A DNA stretch of 64,000 nucleotides from an uncultured Desulfatiglans sp. (GTDB taxonomy: Bacteria; Desulfobacterota; DSM-4660; Desulfatiglandales; Desulfatiglandaceae). The notes under the pieces were generated by a model. The model was not told the DNA's origin, did no database searches, and saw only the letters and a program-made list of their open reading frames with translations. The stretch's first letter is position 1. Every line of letters begins with the position of its first letter. Shown in pieces: positions 8,087-17,180 of this stretch. The stretch lies in contig LR026961.1 in assembly GCA_900498135.1 (NCBI GenBank), positions 2,604,656 through 2,668,655 on the forward strand. The letters run 5' to 3'. Position numbers and translations under genes: made by a program.

Positions 8087-9115
8087 TCACGAACGCGATT
8101 CTTGTTCAGGTTCGACGTGCGGAGGTGCTTGCGCGCTTCCATCGTAACGCTCGGCGATGAGGCGCGCCTCGGCCTGGATTTCCTCCCGCACAGACTGCGG
8201 TTCGAGCACGAGGGCATCCGCCCCCCAGCCCATGATCCATGCCCTGATCTCCACGCTCCACGGCACCTCGGCTTCAAAGAGGACGGATCCATCTCTCTGA
8301 AGCAGGATGCTTTGACTCGGGTGCCAGATCTTCTCCCGGATGTAGCCTCCGACCTCCCGGGAGAACCAGACCTTGATCCGGACCATCTCCCCCTGGAAGA
8401 CGCCGAAGCTCGACTGCGTGAAGGCGTCGAAGCGAAAGCCTTCCTGAACCGCGAAGGGTTCATTGGTCAGATGGAGCATCTTGATGCGGTTGACGGCGAA
8501 GATCCGGACGGCGCAGCGGGTGTGACAATAAGCGATCAGATAGAAAGTCCCGTTGAAAAACCAGATACGGTAAGGGTCGACCTTACGCCGGCTTTCCTTC
8601 CTGCGGCTCATGGTGAAGTAGACCATCTCGATGGACTTCCTCCGGAGCGCTGCATCGTGGACCCGGTTCAGGATTTCACGAAACCTCGAGTACTCGCAGT
8701 AGGGCTTGATGCCGACTTCGATGGTCTTCTCTAGTCCTTTAACGTAGCGGAGAGAATCGGGCGGTAGGGTGGTTTTGATTTTCTGCGACAGGCTTTCGAG
8801 GGAATCATAAAACGCGGTTTCTCTGAAGACCTTCAACATATCGGTGCTGAAATAGAGGGCCATCAACTCTGTCAGCGTGAACGGCACGGGGATCTGATGC
8901 TTTACGGTGTCCAGGACGGACCAGAGGTTTTTTCCGTCGACCCGTTCGGTATAAATGGGAAAACCGGCGATCTGCAGTGCTTCGAGATCGCGATAAACGG
9001 TCCTTGGATGGCATTCGAGTTCACTGGCCAGATCTGCGGCGGATCGCCCCTGCCGGGATGTAATCAAGGACTGGATGATTTTCCATTGTCTTCCGAGCTG
9101 CTCCCCTCTCGCCAT
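8087..9115 (-). CDS. WYL-domain transcriptional regulator with N-terminal helix-turn-helix
   Basis: 342 residues. The N-terminus (WKIIQSLITSRQGRSAADLA...CHPRTVYRDLEALQ) is a DeoR/HTH_11-type winged helix. The middle contains KSIEMVYFTMSRRKESRRKVDPYRIWFFNGTFYLIAYC, where the family's WYL triad appears as FYL. A C-terminal WCX-like region follows. WYL proteins sense nucleic-acid or small ligands and often control DNA damage or phage-defence genes. No defence system is next to it; its likely partner is the neighbouring patatin gene, which ends 35 bases upstream of its start on the same strand. Confidence 0.85.
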   Translation of the reverse strand: MARGEQLGRQWKIIQSLITSRQGRSAADLASELECHPRTVYRDLEALQIAGFPIYTERVDGKNLWSVLDTVKHQIPVPFTLTELMALYFSTDMLKVFRETAFYDSLESLSQKIKTTLPPDSLRYVKGLEKTIEVGIKPYCEYSRFREILNRVHDAALRRKSIEMVYFTMSRRKESRRKVDPYRIWFFNGTFYLIAYCHTRCAVRIFAVNRIKMLHLTNEPFAVQEGFRFDAFTQSSFGVFQGEMVRIKVWFSREVGGYIREKIWHPSQSILLQRDGSVLFEAEVPWSVEIRAWIMGWGADALVLEPQSVREEIQAEARLIAERYDGSAQAPPHVEPEQESRS

Positions 9116-9150
9116 ATCCTATAACCTCGCCATTTGTTCATTTCTGCGTT

Positions 9151-12100
9151 TCAAGTGAGGGAAATCTTGCCCCGCCCGAGTTCTGCGTGGTCTTCCAGCA
9201 ACTGGTCTGCCATATTCTGACCGAGCTTGCGGTAGGCCTCGAACTGTTCTTCGCTGAAAAATTGATCGGAGGTGGGTTCCTGAGGAAAGACGGGGTGGGT
9301 CTGTCGGTATTTTCGCACCGTTTCGTCGTCGTCCTTGTGCACCGACGATTTCAGGATGATCAAGCGGCCTTGCATGCTCGGCTCCGAGTCGGTTGCGGGA
9401 TAGAGGATGGTTCCGATGGCGTAATGTCTAGCGGCAAATCCATTTTTGTCAGGCTTCAAATCGTCTAAGCGGAGTTCGATTCGGATTCCCATGTCGGCTT
9501 CTGCATACTGGATGGCGTTCATGAGGGACCCGAAGCTCCAATCGGTGTCGCATTCGGCATCCACCACCAGGACGAGACGGCACCGGCGCTGCAGGAGCGA
9601 TATGAGACCGAGGTTGTCGCCGGTGTGCCCCCCATCGGAAAGGTGCACGAGGCGACGGCGTGAATCGCTCATGCCGAGGACTTCCATCAGCAGGTATTTG
9701 GGCCAGAAGATAATGGTTTCCCGCCTTCCGATGTGTTTCCCGCCGTGATAACCCGGGTTCTCCATCCACTGCCCCAGCCGGATGTTGAAGAGCGTGGCGC
9801 CGAAGGCCTGTGCAAAGAATGTCTGACGTCCGAGTGCCGAGTTGATCGCCGCGCCCGATATGGTCAAGACCCGGGCGACCTTCGTGGCGCCGGAGCGATA
9901 GACCCCAGTGTCCGTAAAACCGGTCGCGGGTGCGCCGCAATAGAGTTTGGAGAAGATGAAGATGTCCGATTTCCGGCTGCGATAGGCCGCGTCACGATCG
10001 GTGGAGAGGTTCAGACAGGCATTGTAGATGTGATAGGGCGCGGCGGTGACCGCCCCCGTGAAGGGCTCGGGCTCGGGCTCGAGCGCCTTCCAGATCTGCA
10101 CCCGATCGAACGCACGGGATTTCAGCCGATACTGTACAAAGGAAGACCTGCTCGGAACGCCGTCCGATGAGGTCGCTGAAGCCGCCGCTTTCGTCTGCGC
10201 CTTCGTCCTGGTTGTATTGCCGGGGCGCCCGTGCAGATCCAGAAGCCGCATCTGGCTGTGCTCACGCCTGATTTCAGGGCCGCCCTGCAGAACCGGACCG
10301 AGCGGTCGAGCCAAGGTGCTTAAATAAGCCTCAGCCAGACGGTCCCGGTAAAAATAATGCATGGAGATCTTGTTGAAGTCGACCAGACAGCCGGGGATCA
10401 GCAGGAAGGCGGCCGCCGCGCTGAAGATGAGATAATGCAGCGCGCCGGGATCGGATGGGCCGGCCCAGCGAAGGAGTTGTTCGACCAGCACCATGCACAG
10501 CATGAGGCCGGCCGCCAGAACGAGCCCCGCCGCTGCGCCGAGCACGATTTTCTGAACGACCTCCGATGAGGTCTTGAGCCAACCGAACGCTCCTTTGATT
10601 CTCTCTCCGCTATCCTGTTTGCTTTCCTGCCTGCGGTTTCGCCACCACGCCATCAGGCCCAGGACGAGCGCTCCGATGAGACCTGCTCCGCCCCCGCCGA
10701 CGATGGTCTCGGAGCTTGGAAGACTTTGCCCCCTGGCGATCGCTGCGCCGAGAAGAGCGCTGATCAGCACCAGACAGACGGCGGCCAGAAAGAGGTAGAA
10801 GAACAGACCGATGATGGAGCTCAAATAGGAGCGGCTGTTCCGGTTGGACCGGCGCTCCCCTTTTCCTGGAAAGAGGCATACCAGTAGAATATAGGCGAAA
10901 ACGAGGGAGAGGAACCCGCCGGCGTAGAAACAGAGGGGCACGAGGACTGCATCCTGCATCTCCGGCACGAAACTCCCCAATGCCGCAGGAGCAACGAACG
11001 CGGCTGGAAGGGCGAGCCCCCCAAGCACCCAAAGGGCTCGGCGCTGCCTTGCGTCCTCGTAAGTGTCTCCGCTTCGCTCGAACCAGGTCCTTGGCGCACG
11101 GTCCGCGCATGCCCCGCAGACGACGCCCGCGCCGATGGCGAAAAGGCCGCCGGCACCAGCCGCCCAAAAAAGCCCGGCCACCCCGCCGGCGCCCGCCAGC
11201 AGGGAGCCGGCATACCCGCCCGAGGGGTCGGGAAAGGGTTCACTCCCGCACAGAGCCAAGGCCAGAAGGGCGAGGGCTGCACCGATGATCACGAGGTTGA
11301 AGAAAAGCCCTAGGGTGCAGAGAATGCCGGTCAGGAGGGTGCCGAGCGCACGAAGGACATCGCGGTCGAAGGCCCGGTGTTTCCGGACCAGATAGTCCCC
11401 GAACGCCCTCAGGTGTTCCACGACCATGCGGCCGCTGAGCCACTGCCGGTGTGGGGTGCGGGGGGTGCGGCAGTCGTCCCGAAAAGGGCTGTCCACCGGG
11501 GTTTTCACATCGAAATGCGCTTCGTCCTCGGCTTCGAATTCAAACTGGGCCGGTTCGTCAGGGCCGAGATACGTATACAATTTCTTGCAGGAGAGGAGGC
11601 TCGAGAGAGCGGAGCCGATATACCCGCCTCCCGAGACCGTGCTGAGATAGTCAATGCGCTTGAAGAGGGGACAGGCTGAGAGCGACTGAAGCACACCGAG
11701 TGAAAGGGTCGCCGAGCGGATGCCGCCCCCCGAAAGCGCCATCCCGACAGGTGCAGGGTCTTCGGTATCCGGTACTCCGGCCTTGCGCCGCCGGCTCTGG
11801 ATGTAGATCCTTTCCCGCCGGATGACTTCCTGAAGGGGTACCAGGCGCTCGGATTCCTGGACGGCAGGTTTGGTGGCCTGATGGAACAGACCGAACCACA
11901 GGAGAGCGATGCCCGCGATCACGCTCAGTCCGAGCAGACAGAATTTGGTCAGGGCGAAAAGGCCCGCGCCTATGACCAGAGACGTCTGCGGTGACGTGGC
12001 GACGAGGATCCGCCCCAGGAAATGATTTTCGAGGAGGTCAGCCAGGCCGGCTGCAAGAGGCAGGGCAACCAGCCACAGCCAGAAACGGTCGATCGGTACC

Positions 12101-12453
12101 CGCAGGGTCGTCAGGAGCAGCAGAAGCAGCGCGGCGCCGAACACCGCGTACCCGGGGATGAGCCGGCGGTCGAGCTGAAGGCTTCGCTCGGCGTGCGCAA
12201 AAACCGGCGTTCCGTCTTCTGTCCTCTGTCTCCACTCATCCAGAAGGGCAGCCGCGCGCTCGGCGCTCAAAACCAACTCCAGCCCGACGATTCCCGCTGA
12301 TGCGTTTGTCCCCTTTAGTTTCGCGTCATGGTCCCGAGCGGTGCTGAGGGCGCAAAGCAGCAGCGCCAAGGATAGAGCCATGATAACGATCAGCGCGATG
12401 AGAGATAGCCATCGCGTTCCAACCCCCTGCCGTATTGTCACGTCGCCGCTCAT
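9151..12453 (-). CDS. Giant membrane-spanning patatin-like phospholipase
   Basis: 1100 residues. A first helix (about 14-36) and three further hydrophobic helices (about 100-190) lead to the patatin core. GMALSGGGIRSA (241-244) is the oxyanion-hole Gly-rich loop and STVSGGGYIG places the nucleophile at Ser274. A long insert with at least six membrane helices (roughly 380-680) separates this from the second half of the catalytic site, SDGGHTGDN with the catalytic Asp near 940. Patatins hydrolyse acyl groups of phospholipids; a catalytic dyad split by a large membrane insert is unusual. The start is ATG 12453. It is divergent from the large exported protein at 12714. Confidence 0.82.
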   Translation of the reverse strand: MSGDVTIRQGVGTRWLSLIALIVIMALSLALLLCALSTARDHDAKLKGTNASAGIVGLELVLSAERAAALLDEWRQRTEDGTPVFAHAERSLQLDRRLIPGYAVFGAALLLLLLTTLRVPIDRFWLWLVALPLAAGLADLLENHFLGRILVATSPQTSLVIGAGLFALTKFCLLGLSVIAGIALLWFGLFHQATKPAVQESERLVPLQEVIRRERIYIQSRRRKAGVPDTEDPAPVGMALSGGGIRSATLSLGVLQSLSACPLFKRIDYLSTVSGGGYIGSALSSLLSCKKLYTYLGPDEPAQFEFEAEDEAHFDVKTPVDSPFRDDCRTPRTPHRQWLSGRMVVEHLRAFGDYLVRKHRAFDRDVLRALGTLLTGILCTLGLFFNLVIIGAALALLALALCGSEPFPDPSGGYAGSLLAGAGGVAGLFWAAGAGGLFAIGAGVVCGACADRAPRTWFERSGDTYEDARQRRALWVLGGLALPAAFVAPAALGSFVPEMQDAVLVPLCFYAGGFLSLVFAYILLVCLFPGKGERRSNRNSRSYLSSIIGLFFYLFLAAVCLVLISALLGAAIARGQSLPSSETIVGGGGAGLIGALVLGLMAWWRNRRQESKQDSGERIKGAFGWLKTSSEVVQKIVLGAAAGLVLAAGLMLCMVLVEQLLRWAGPSDPGALHYLIFSAAAAFLLIPGCLVDFNKISMHYFYRDRLAEAYLSTLARPLGPVLQGGPEIRREHSQMRLLDLHGRPGNTTRTKAQTKAAASATSSDGVPSRSSFVQYRLKSRAFDRVQIWKALEPEPEPFTGAVTAAPYHIYNACLNLSTDRDAAYRSRKSDIFIFSKLYCGAPATGFTDTGVYRSGATKVARVLTISGAAINSALGRQTFFAQAFGATLFNIRLGQWMENPGYHGGKHIGRRETIIFWPKYLLMEVLGMSDSRRRLVHLSDGGHTGDNLGLISLLQRRCRLVLVVDAECDTDWSFGSLMNAIQYAEADMGIRIELRLDDLKPDKNGFAARHYAIGTILYPATDSEPSMQGRLIILKSSVHKDDDETVRKYRQTHPVFPQEPTSDQFFSEEQFEAYRKLGQNMADQLLEDHAELGRGKISLT

Positions 12454-12713
12454 GTCGTTCTCCGAGTAGGAACCACAGCATGGAAGCCTAGTTCGTCACA
12501 AAACAATCTTAGCACAGATGAAGGGAATCGGGTAAGAAAGTAGAAATATGAAAGAGATCGATTGCTTTTATGGTATGATCCGCGCTCAGATCATTGCATG
12601 CATTGGAGGGTCGAACTGCCCAAGCAGCTCGAATCAGTTTGGTTTTACCTTTATCATACTGCTTCAGGGCGCCTTGGGGCAAATCGGATGTGGACAGGAA
12701 AGGGGTGCCGACC
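12454..12713. promoter_or_regulatory. Divergent intergenic region between the patatin and exported-protein genes
   Basis: 260 bp carrying the start signals of two outward-facing giant genes. No clear -35/-10 pair was found by eye. GACAGGAAAGGGG lies about 10 bases before ATG 12714 and may serve as ribosome binding site. Confidence 0.35.
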
Positions 12714-15700
12714 ATGAGAGATTCAAAAAGCTTATATCTTTCTTCTTTGGTGTGGTGCATTCTGTGTATCTTCGTTCTTGTCACTTTTTCAGGTTTAGCA
12801 TCGGCTGCAGACCCGGATTTTTCCAATGTCGATGACATCCTGTCCAATCAGCGCCAGCTTCTGCGTGACGATGACATCATCGTGAGCGCGCCGTCCCCGG
12901 CTGGCGGGGTGGTCACCGCCGTTCTCGAGACAGCCGGTTCGAAGGTAACCAAATCGATTCCGGGCCAGCATGCCGACACGCTTGCCTGGGGCTTTAGAAC
13001 AGCTGCCGGGCGGATGTTCAATCTGCCGAATGACGTCCTGATCACGGTGGGCCCCGACGCTCAGGATCCTACCAGCACCGTCGTCACGGTCCAGGACACC
13101 CTCGGCCCTTTCAGGCATTCCGACCTGGTCCCGGGCGGGGCCAAGAGTTCGGTGGATGCCCTGGCGGTCGGCGATCTCGATCAGGATGGATTCGCCGAGA
13201 TGGTCATCGGCCGAACGAACTGGACGGACGGGTATCAGACCGGTTCCTCCATCGAGATAGTCACAGCGGCCGATGTCAATGATCCTTCCGCTGGCCTCGT
13301 GTATTCGGGCGCCATCATTACCTGTCCCGATGGGGTTCTGCAGGCGCTGGGAATCGGCGATTTCAACGGGGATGGAGTGGGGGAGATCGCGGTCCTGTGT
13401 TTCAAGGACGATCTGCTGCTGACTTTTCTGGTCGTTCGTGTCGATCCTGCAACCTTGAGCATCATCGACACGATAGGGACGGATCTGCCTGGATCCAACT
13501 ATGGCATCGCGGCTATGGCCATTGGAAACTTGGTGAATTCGGGCCTGCCGACTAAGGTCTCGGACGACGAGGTCATGGTCATCGGGGATCATTTCACCTA
13601 TACCCTTCAACTGACGCCAAGGGCGATGCTCCTCGATGTCGACAGCGGTTTTCACGCGACGATGAGCGACAGTATGGAGCTGAATTATCTCGGAAATACA
13701 AGTGTCTACACGGCGGTTGGGAAGATCGACTGGTTCGGGGATACGGAACAGGTGGCCGTGGGGATAAACAACTTCAACGATTACACCTCTTATCTCTATC
13801 TATTGAGTGTCGGACCGGACCTGAAGATCGAGCTCAACAGCAAAACGCAGGTGGACAGTTGCCTCGAGGATATCGCATTCGGGAATTTCGACCGCAAGGA
13901 CTCGGAAGGCAAGACGAATCCCGATCTTCAATTGGCCATCCTTTCCTCACCCAAATGTCTCGAACCGGTCGATCCTCCAAACGTCACGATTTACAACATG
14001 GACCAAAAAAATGGCTACAAACTCGAACACGTGCAGACGGTGAAGGTCTCAGATGCGGCGCCGGCAAAGGATCGGAATTTGAATCTTGCTGTCGGTGACA
14101 CACAAGGCCGTTCGATGTTGCTCGGCCCACCGGCCAAGGTGACGGTCACCGGTCATATCCAGCCCCACGTCATCCTGGGAATGCCTCCAATGCACATCGA
14201 TTATGTAAAAGGGAAAGGAGATGCCGCGCCCAGGATCCTGAACCTGACGAGCCAGCCGACCCATTTCTATTCGCAATATCAGATGGAGGAGACGTCTTCG
14301 AACCAATCGGTGACGAGGAGTACGACCAGTTATGCTTTTTCAACGAAAGAGTCGTTCGCTCAGAAATTCTCTTTCGGAGTTCCGATTCTCGATTCCATCT
14401 CAGCGACATTCAAGGAATCTATCGAGCAGGCGCATTCGGAGACCGTATCCGATCAATATGACACGTATATCTCTACGGAATTCGACGCCTCTTATCAGAC
14501 AGGTTTCAGTGATCTCGTCTGGTTTACCGCAGACAGGTTCAATGTGTATATCTATCCTGTTCTCGGGCAATACGCCCTGGATCAGAACGGCACGGCCCAG
14601 CCCCTTTATGTCCAATTGTCCGGACCGGATATGGTACAGCGGGGCATGATCGATGGCTCCTTGCTCGAGTGGTATCAACCGCCCCAGGAACCGGGAAACA
14701 TCTTTTCCTATCCCGGCAGCTACAAACTGCTCGAGGACCTGCAGCCCGATCTGGATCCGCTGATCACCCTCCCCGCGACGACCTGGGCTACCGACAGCTC
14801 AGGCGGAAACGTCAGCGTCAGCTGGGGGCAGACTTCGGGCTCCGAGGCGACGACCGGCTCCAAGCAAACGCATTCCTTCGACGGGTCTGTGTCGGTCTCC
14901 GCGAAAGGTGTGATGAAGTTCTTCAGCGGTAAGCTCGACAATTCGTTCGAGTACCAGGGAAGCAAGTCGTTCGAAAGCATGAACAGCGCCATACAGAAAG
15001 TGGGGGCCTCGACCGGAATCAAGGTTTATAAGCCTGCTTTCAACGATCCGGCACAGTACGCCTATGCAGCCCAGACCTATATCCTGGGGCGGAAACCGGC
15101 TCCAGGAAGTGTTCATGAAATCCCGCTGGATACGGATATTCAGTTCGACGGCATTCTGTCGGTGGCCTTTGTTGCAGATCCGACCGATCCGGCGGCCGGC
15201 GGCTGGTGGTCGAAGACCTATGCCGTTCCCGACGTGGCGCTGAATCACCCTTCCCGCTGGGACTGGGATCCAGACCCCAACACCCTCGACAAACTCACCT
15301 TCAATGAACCCGATCCGGAGCATCCCGCCAACAGTGATTTCTATTTCATGAAGGGGCTATTCATATTTCCGGAAGGCGCGAAAGGCGGTCCCCAGACGAC
15401 AATCACCACCGCTGGGGAAAAGTTGTCGCTTCGCGCCCGGGTCTACAACTACAGCCTGGCGGATATGGATCCGGGGTCCAGGGTCAAGGTCTTCTTCTTC
15501 GGGCAGGAATGGGACAATACGAAGCACGATCTCTCCGGATCGGCTTTCCTGATTGGAGAAGCCGTTCTGCCGCCGCTTCCAGGGTTCAATTCCCCGTCGT
15601 TTCAGGAGGATGTCTTCAACTGGGACTACGCGGAGACGACGTTTGATACGGCGGGATATGCAAACAAATACCTCGTCTTCTGGGTGGTTGTCTGGATCGA

Positions 15701-16589
15701 GAAGGACGGTGCGCTGGCAGCGGAGATCGAGGGGCACGGATTGAAGGCCATCCCCGACGTGAACCAGGTCAAATCCTTGTCGGATATCCTCATCGAAGAA
15801 TACAGCAACAATGTTGGGTTATATCGACAACCCATCTTCGTAGCGCCGGTTTCGGCCGCCGCGCAGGAGCCTGTCGTCATGCACCGGGATCCGTCGGGGG
15901 AATCCCTCTGCCTGCTGCCGGTTCGGGTGGAGGAGGTGTCCGTTTCACCCGGTTACGTCGGCGTGAACAAGAAAACGACGGTCGATGTTCGATTGCGGGG
16001 AGGCTTGACATGCCAGGATTCAGTGATGCTCTTCTTCTACGAGGGCGATCCGCAGAGCGGCGGGAAGGTATTTGATGCTGAGCTGATACCCCATCTGAGG
16101 GCGAACGACATCTATTTGGCTAAAGGAAGGTATAGCCCGAAGACCTGCGGGATCAAGAGCATCTACGTGACGGCCGCCTCGGGGAAGGGCGGCTTCCTCT
16201 CAGCCGGAAAGGGAACGGTGCGGGTGGGTTGTCGGGAAACTGTCTGTGCGACCCTTGGCAATGGGTTTGGAGCCCTCTTCGATGCCGATCGCTTCACTTT
16301 TGAAGGCATGGAAGGCGAGCACGTCGAAATAGCCGTGAGACCGGTCGACCCGGCGGGTACAGGTGGCATCGCCTTCTTCAGGCTTGTCGGACCCGGTTGG
16401 ACCTTCGTCAGAAAGGTCGAGCAGCTGCCCTGTGAAGTCTGTTTCGATCTTGCGGCCACCGGCCGATACTCCATCCAGGTGGCAGTCGAAAAGGCCAATG
16501 AAAATCACTTCAACGGGCCGTATTGCTTGACGATCCAATCATCTGGAAAGGCATACAGCACGATTGCGAGAAGGCCGTCGGCTGAATGA
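12714..16589 (+). CDS. Large exported protein with FG-GAP/VCBS-type repeats, function unknown
   Basis: 1291 residues from ATG 12714. The start MRDSKSLYLSSL...LVTFSGLASAADP is a signal peptide with cleavage after ASA. FG-GAP-like calcium-binding repeats follow: AVGDLDQDGFAEMVIG near residue 145 and GIGDFNGDGVGEIAVL near 210, with weaker copies to about 420. The middle (about 540-760) is rich in Ser/Thr and Glu and resembles an amphipathic, possibly oligomerising segment. The C-terminal 120 residues (GNGFGALFDADRFTFEGMEG, then ATGRYSIQVAV) resemble a bacterial pre-peptidase-type beta domain. A role in surface attachment or envelope interaction is inferred only. The frame is intact. Confidence 0.75.
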   Translation: MRDSKSLYLSSLVWCILCIFVLVTFSGLASAADPDFSNVDDILSNQRQLLRDDDIIVSAPSPAGGVVTAVLETAGSKVTKSIPGQHADTLAWGFRTAAGRMFNLPNDVLITVGPDAQDPTSTVVTVQDTLGPFRHSDLVPGGAKSSVDALAVGDLDQDGFAEMVIGRTNWTDGYQTGSSIEIVTAADVNDPSAGLVYSGAIITCPDGVLQALGIGDFNGDGVGEIAVLCFKDDLLLTFLVVRVDPATLSIIDTIGTDLPGSNYGIAAMAIGNLVNSGLPTKVSDDEVMVIGDHFTYTLQLTPRAMLLDVDSGFHATMSDSMELNYLGNTSVYTAVGKIDWFGDTEQVAVGINNFNDYTSYLYLLSVGPDLKIELNSKTQVDSCLEDIAFGNFDRKDSEGKTNPDLQLAILSSPKCLEPVDPPNVTIYNMDQKNGYKLEHVQTVKVSDAAPAKDRNLNLAVGDTQGRSMLLGPPAKVTVTGHIQPHVILGMPPMHIDYVKGKGDAAPRILNLTSQPTHFYSQYQMEETSSNQSVTRSTTSYAFSTKESFAQKFSFGVPILDSISATFKESIEQAHSETVSDQYDTYISTEFDASYQTGFSDLVWFTADRFNVYIYPVLGQYALDQNGTAQPLYVQLSGPDMVQRGMIDGSLLEWYQPPQEPGNIFSYPGSYKLLEDLQPDLDPLITLPATTWATDSSGGNVSVSWGQTSGSEATTGSKQTHSFDGSVSVSAKGVMKFFSGKLDNSFEYQGSKSFESMNSAIQKVGASTGIKVYKPAFNDPAQYAYAAQTYILGRKPAPGSVHEIPLDTDIQFDGILSVAFVADPTDPAAGGWWSKTYAVPDVALNHPSRWDWDPDPNTLDKLTFNEPDPEHPANSDFYFMKGLFIFPEGAKGGPQTTITTAGEKLSLRARVYNYSLADMDPGSRVKVFFFGQEWDNTKHDLSGSAFLIGEAVLPPLPGFNSPSFQEDVFNWDYAETTFDTAGYANKYLVFWVVVWIEKDGALAAEIEGHGLKAIPDVNQVKSLSDILIEEYSNNVGLYRQPIFVAPVSAAAQEPVVMHRDPSGESLCLLPVRVEEVSVSPGYVGVNKKTTVDVRLRGGLTCQDSVMLFFYEGDPQSGGKVFDAELIPHLRANDIYLAKGRYSPKTCGIKSIYVTAASGKGGFLSAGKGTVRVGCRETVCATLGNGFGALFDADRFTFEGMEGEHVEIAVRPVDPAGTGGIAFFRLVGPGWTFVRKVEQLPCEVCFDLAATGRYSIQVAVEKANENHFNGPYCLTIQSSGKAYSTIARRPSAE

Positions 16590-16601
16590 ATTCAGCGATA
16601 A

Positions 16602-16779
16602 CTCGTTTCCATCCGGAAATGAGGATTTTTGGCCAATATCAAGGAAATCAAGCGTTTGCGCGGAGGCGACCTGCAGGTCGCCGCACAAGCAAACGTGCAG
16701 ATTGACGCCGAGATTGGCCAAAAAAACCATTTCAGGATTGGAAACTTCGTCCTACCGCGAAATCATTTCCGGATGGATC
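16602..16779 (+). repeat. Palindromic interspersed repeat, copy B (core inverted)
   Basis: The ends match copies C and D in the same orientation (TTTCCATCCGGAAATG left, AATCATTTCCGGATGGAT right). The core between them runs the other way: AGGATTTTTGGCCAATATCAAG on the left and GAGATTGGCCAAAAA on the right, where C and D have CTTTTTGGCCAATCTCGGCG on the left and ATATTGGCCAAAAATCC on the right. The central palindrome CGACCTGCAGGTCG is kept. The inversion is a property of this copy, seen directly in the bases. Confidence 0.85.
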
Positions 16780-17070
16780 TAACTCATTCCGTCCGCTTTT
16801 ACCCTTTTTTGAAGCTTCGAGAAGCCGGGGAGGCTGTTGCGGTGTCTGCCGCTGCGTTGCGGCATGACCCCGATCTGGGTGCCGAATCGTTCTTTGAGCA
16901 CGCTCTGCTCTTTTCGAGAAAGCTGAAGCGTCCTCTCCGCCCGCCGGTCTTGCAGGCGAAGCGTTTGATTTCGTCAAGGCGTTATCAGCATCTTTGACAT
17001 GTCATCGGATACCCCGGAATGCAGAATATGTTCCGGCGCTTTTGCGGATTTCTCCAGCCTTTCTTCCGGG

Positions 17071-17100
17071 TTGACTTGTTATGCGTAAAGGTCTTACATA
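17071..17100 (+). promoter_or_regulatory. Putative sigma-70 promoter of the hybrid kinase gene
   Basis: TTGACT, an 18-base spacer and TACATA lie about 80 bases upstream of GTG 17181. The spacing is near optimal and the -35 box is one base from consensus; the -10 is weaker. Confidence 0.4.
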
Positions 17101-17180
17101 TCGCGGCGATATTGTTTAAAAGGTGTGCTTATCGATCGAAGGCCCACCACGGGTGAGGACAGAGGGTTGGAGGGGGATCT

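Larger units (their letters stand above)
16590..17180. other. Intergenic region with repeat copy B and a promoter candidate
   Basis: The first third is repeat copy B (separate entry). TTGACT at 17071-17076 and TACATA at 17095-17100, 18 bases apart, form a sigma-70-like pair for the kinase gene. The stretch between them and the repeat shows no gene. Confidence 0.45.
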
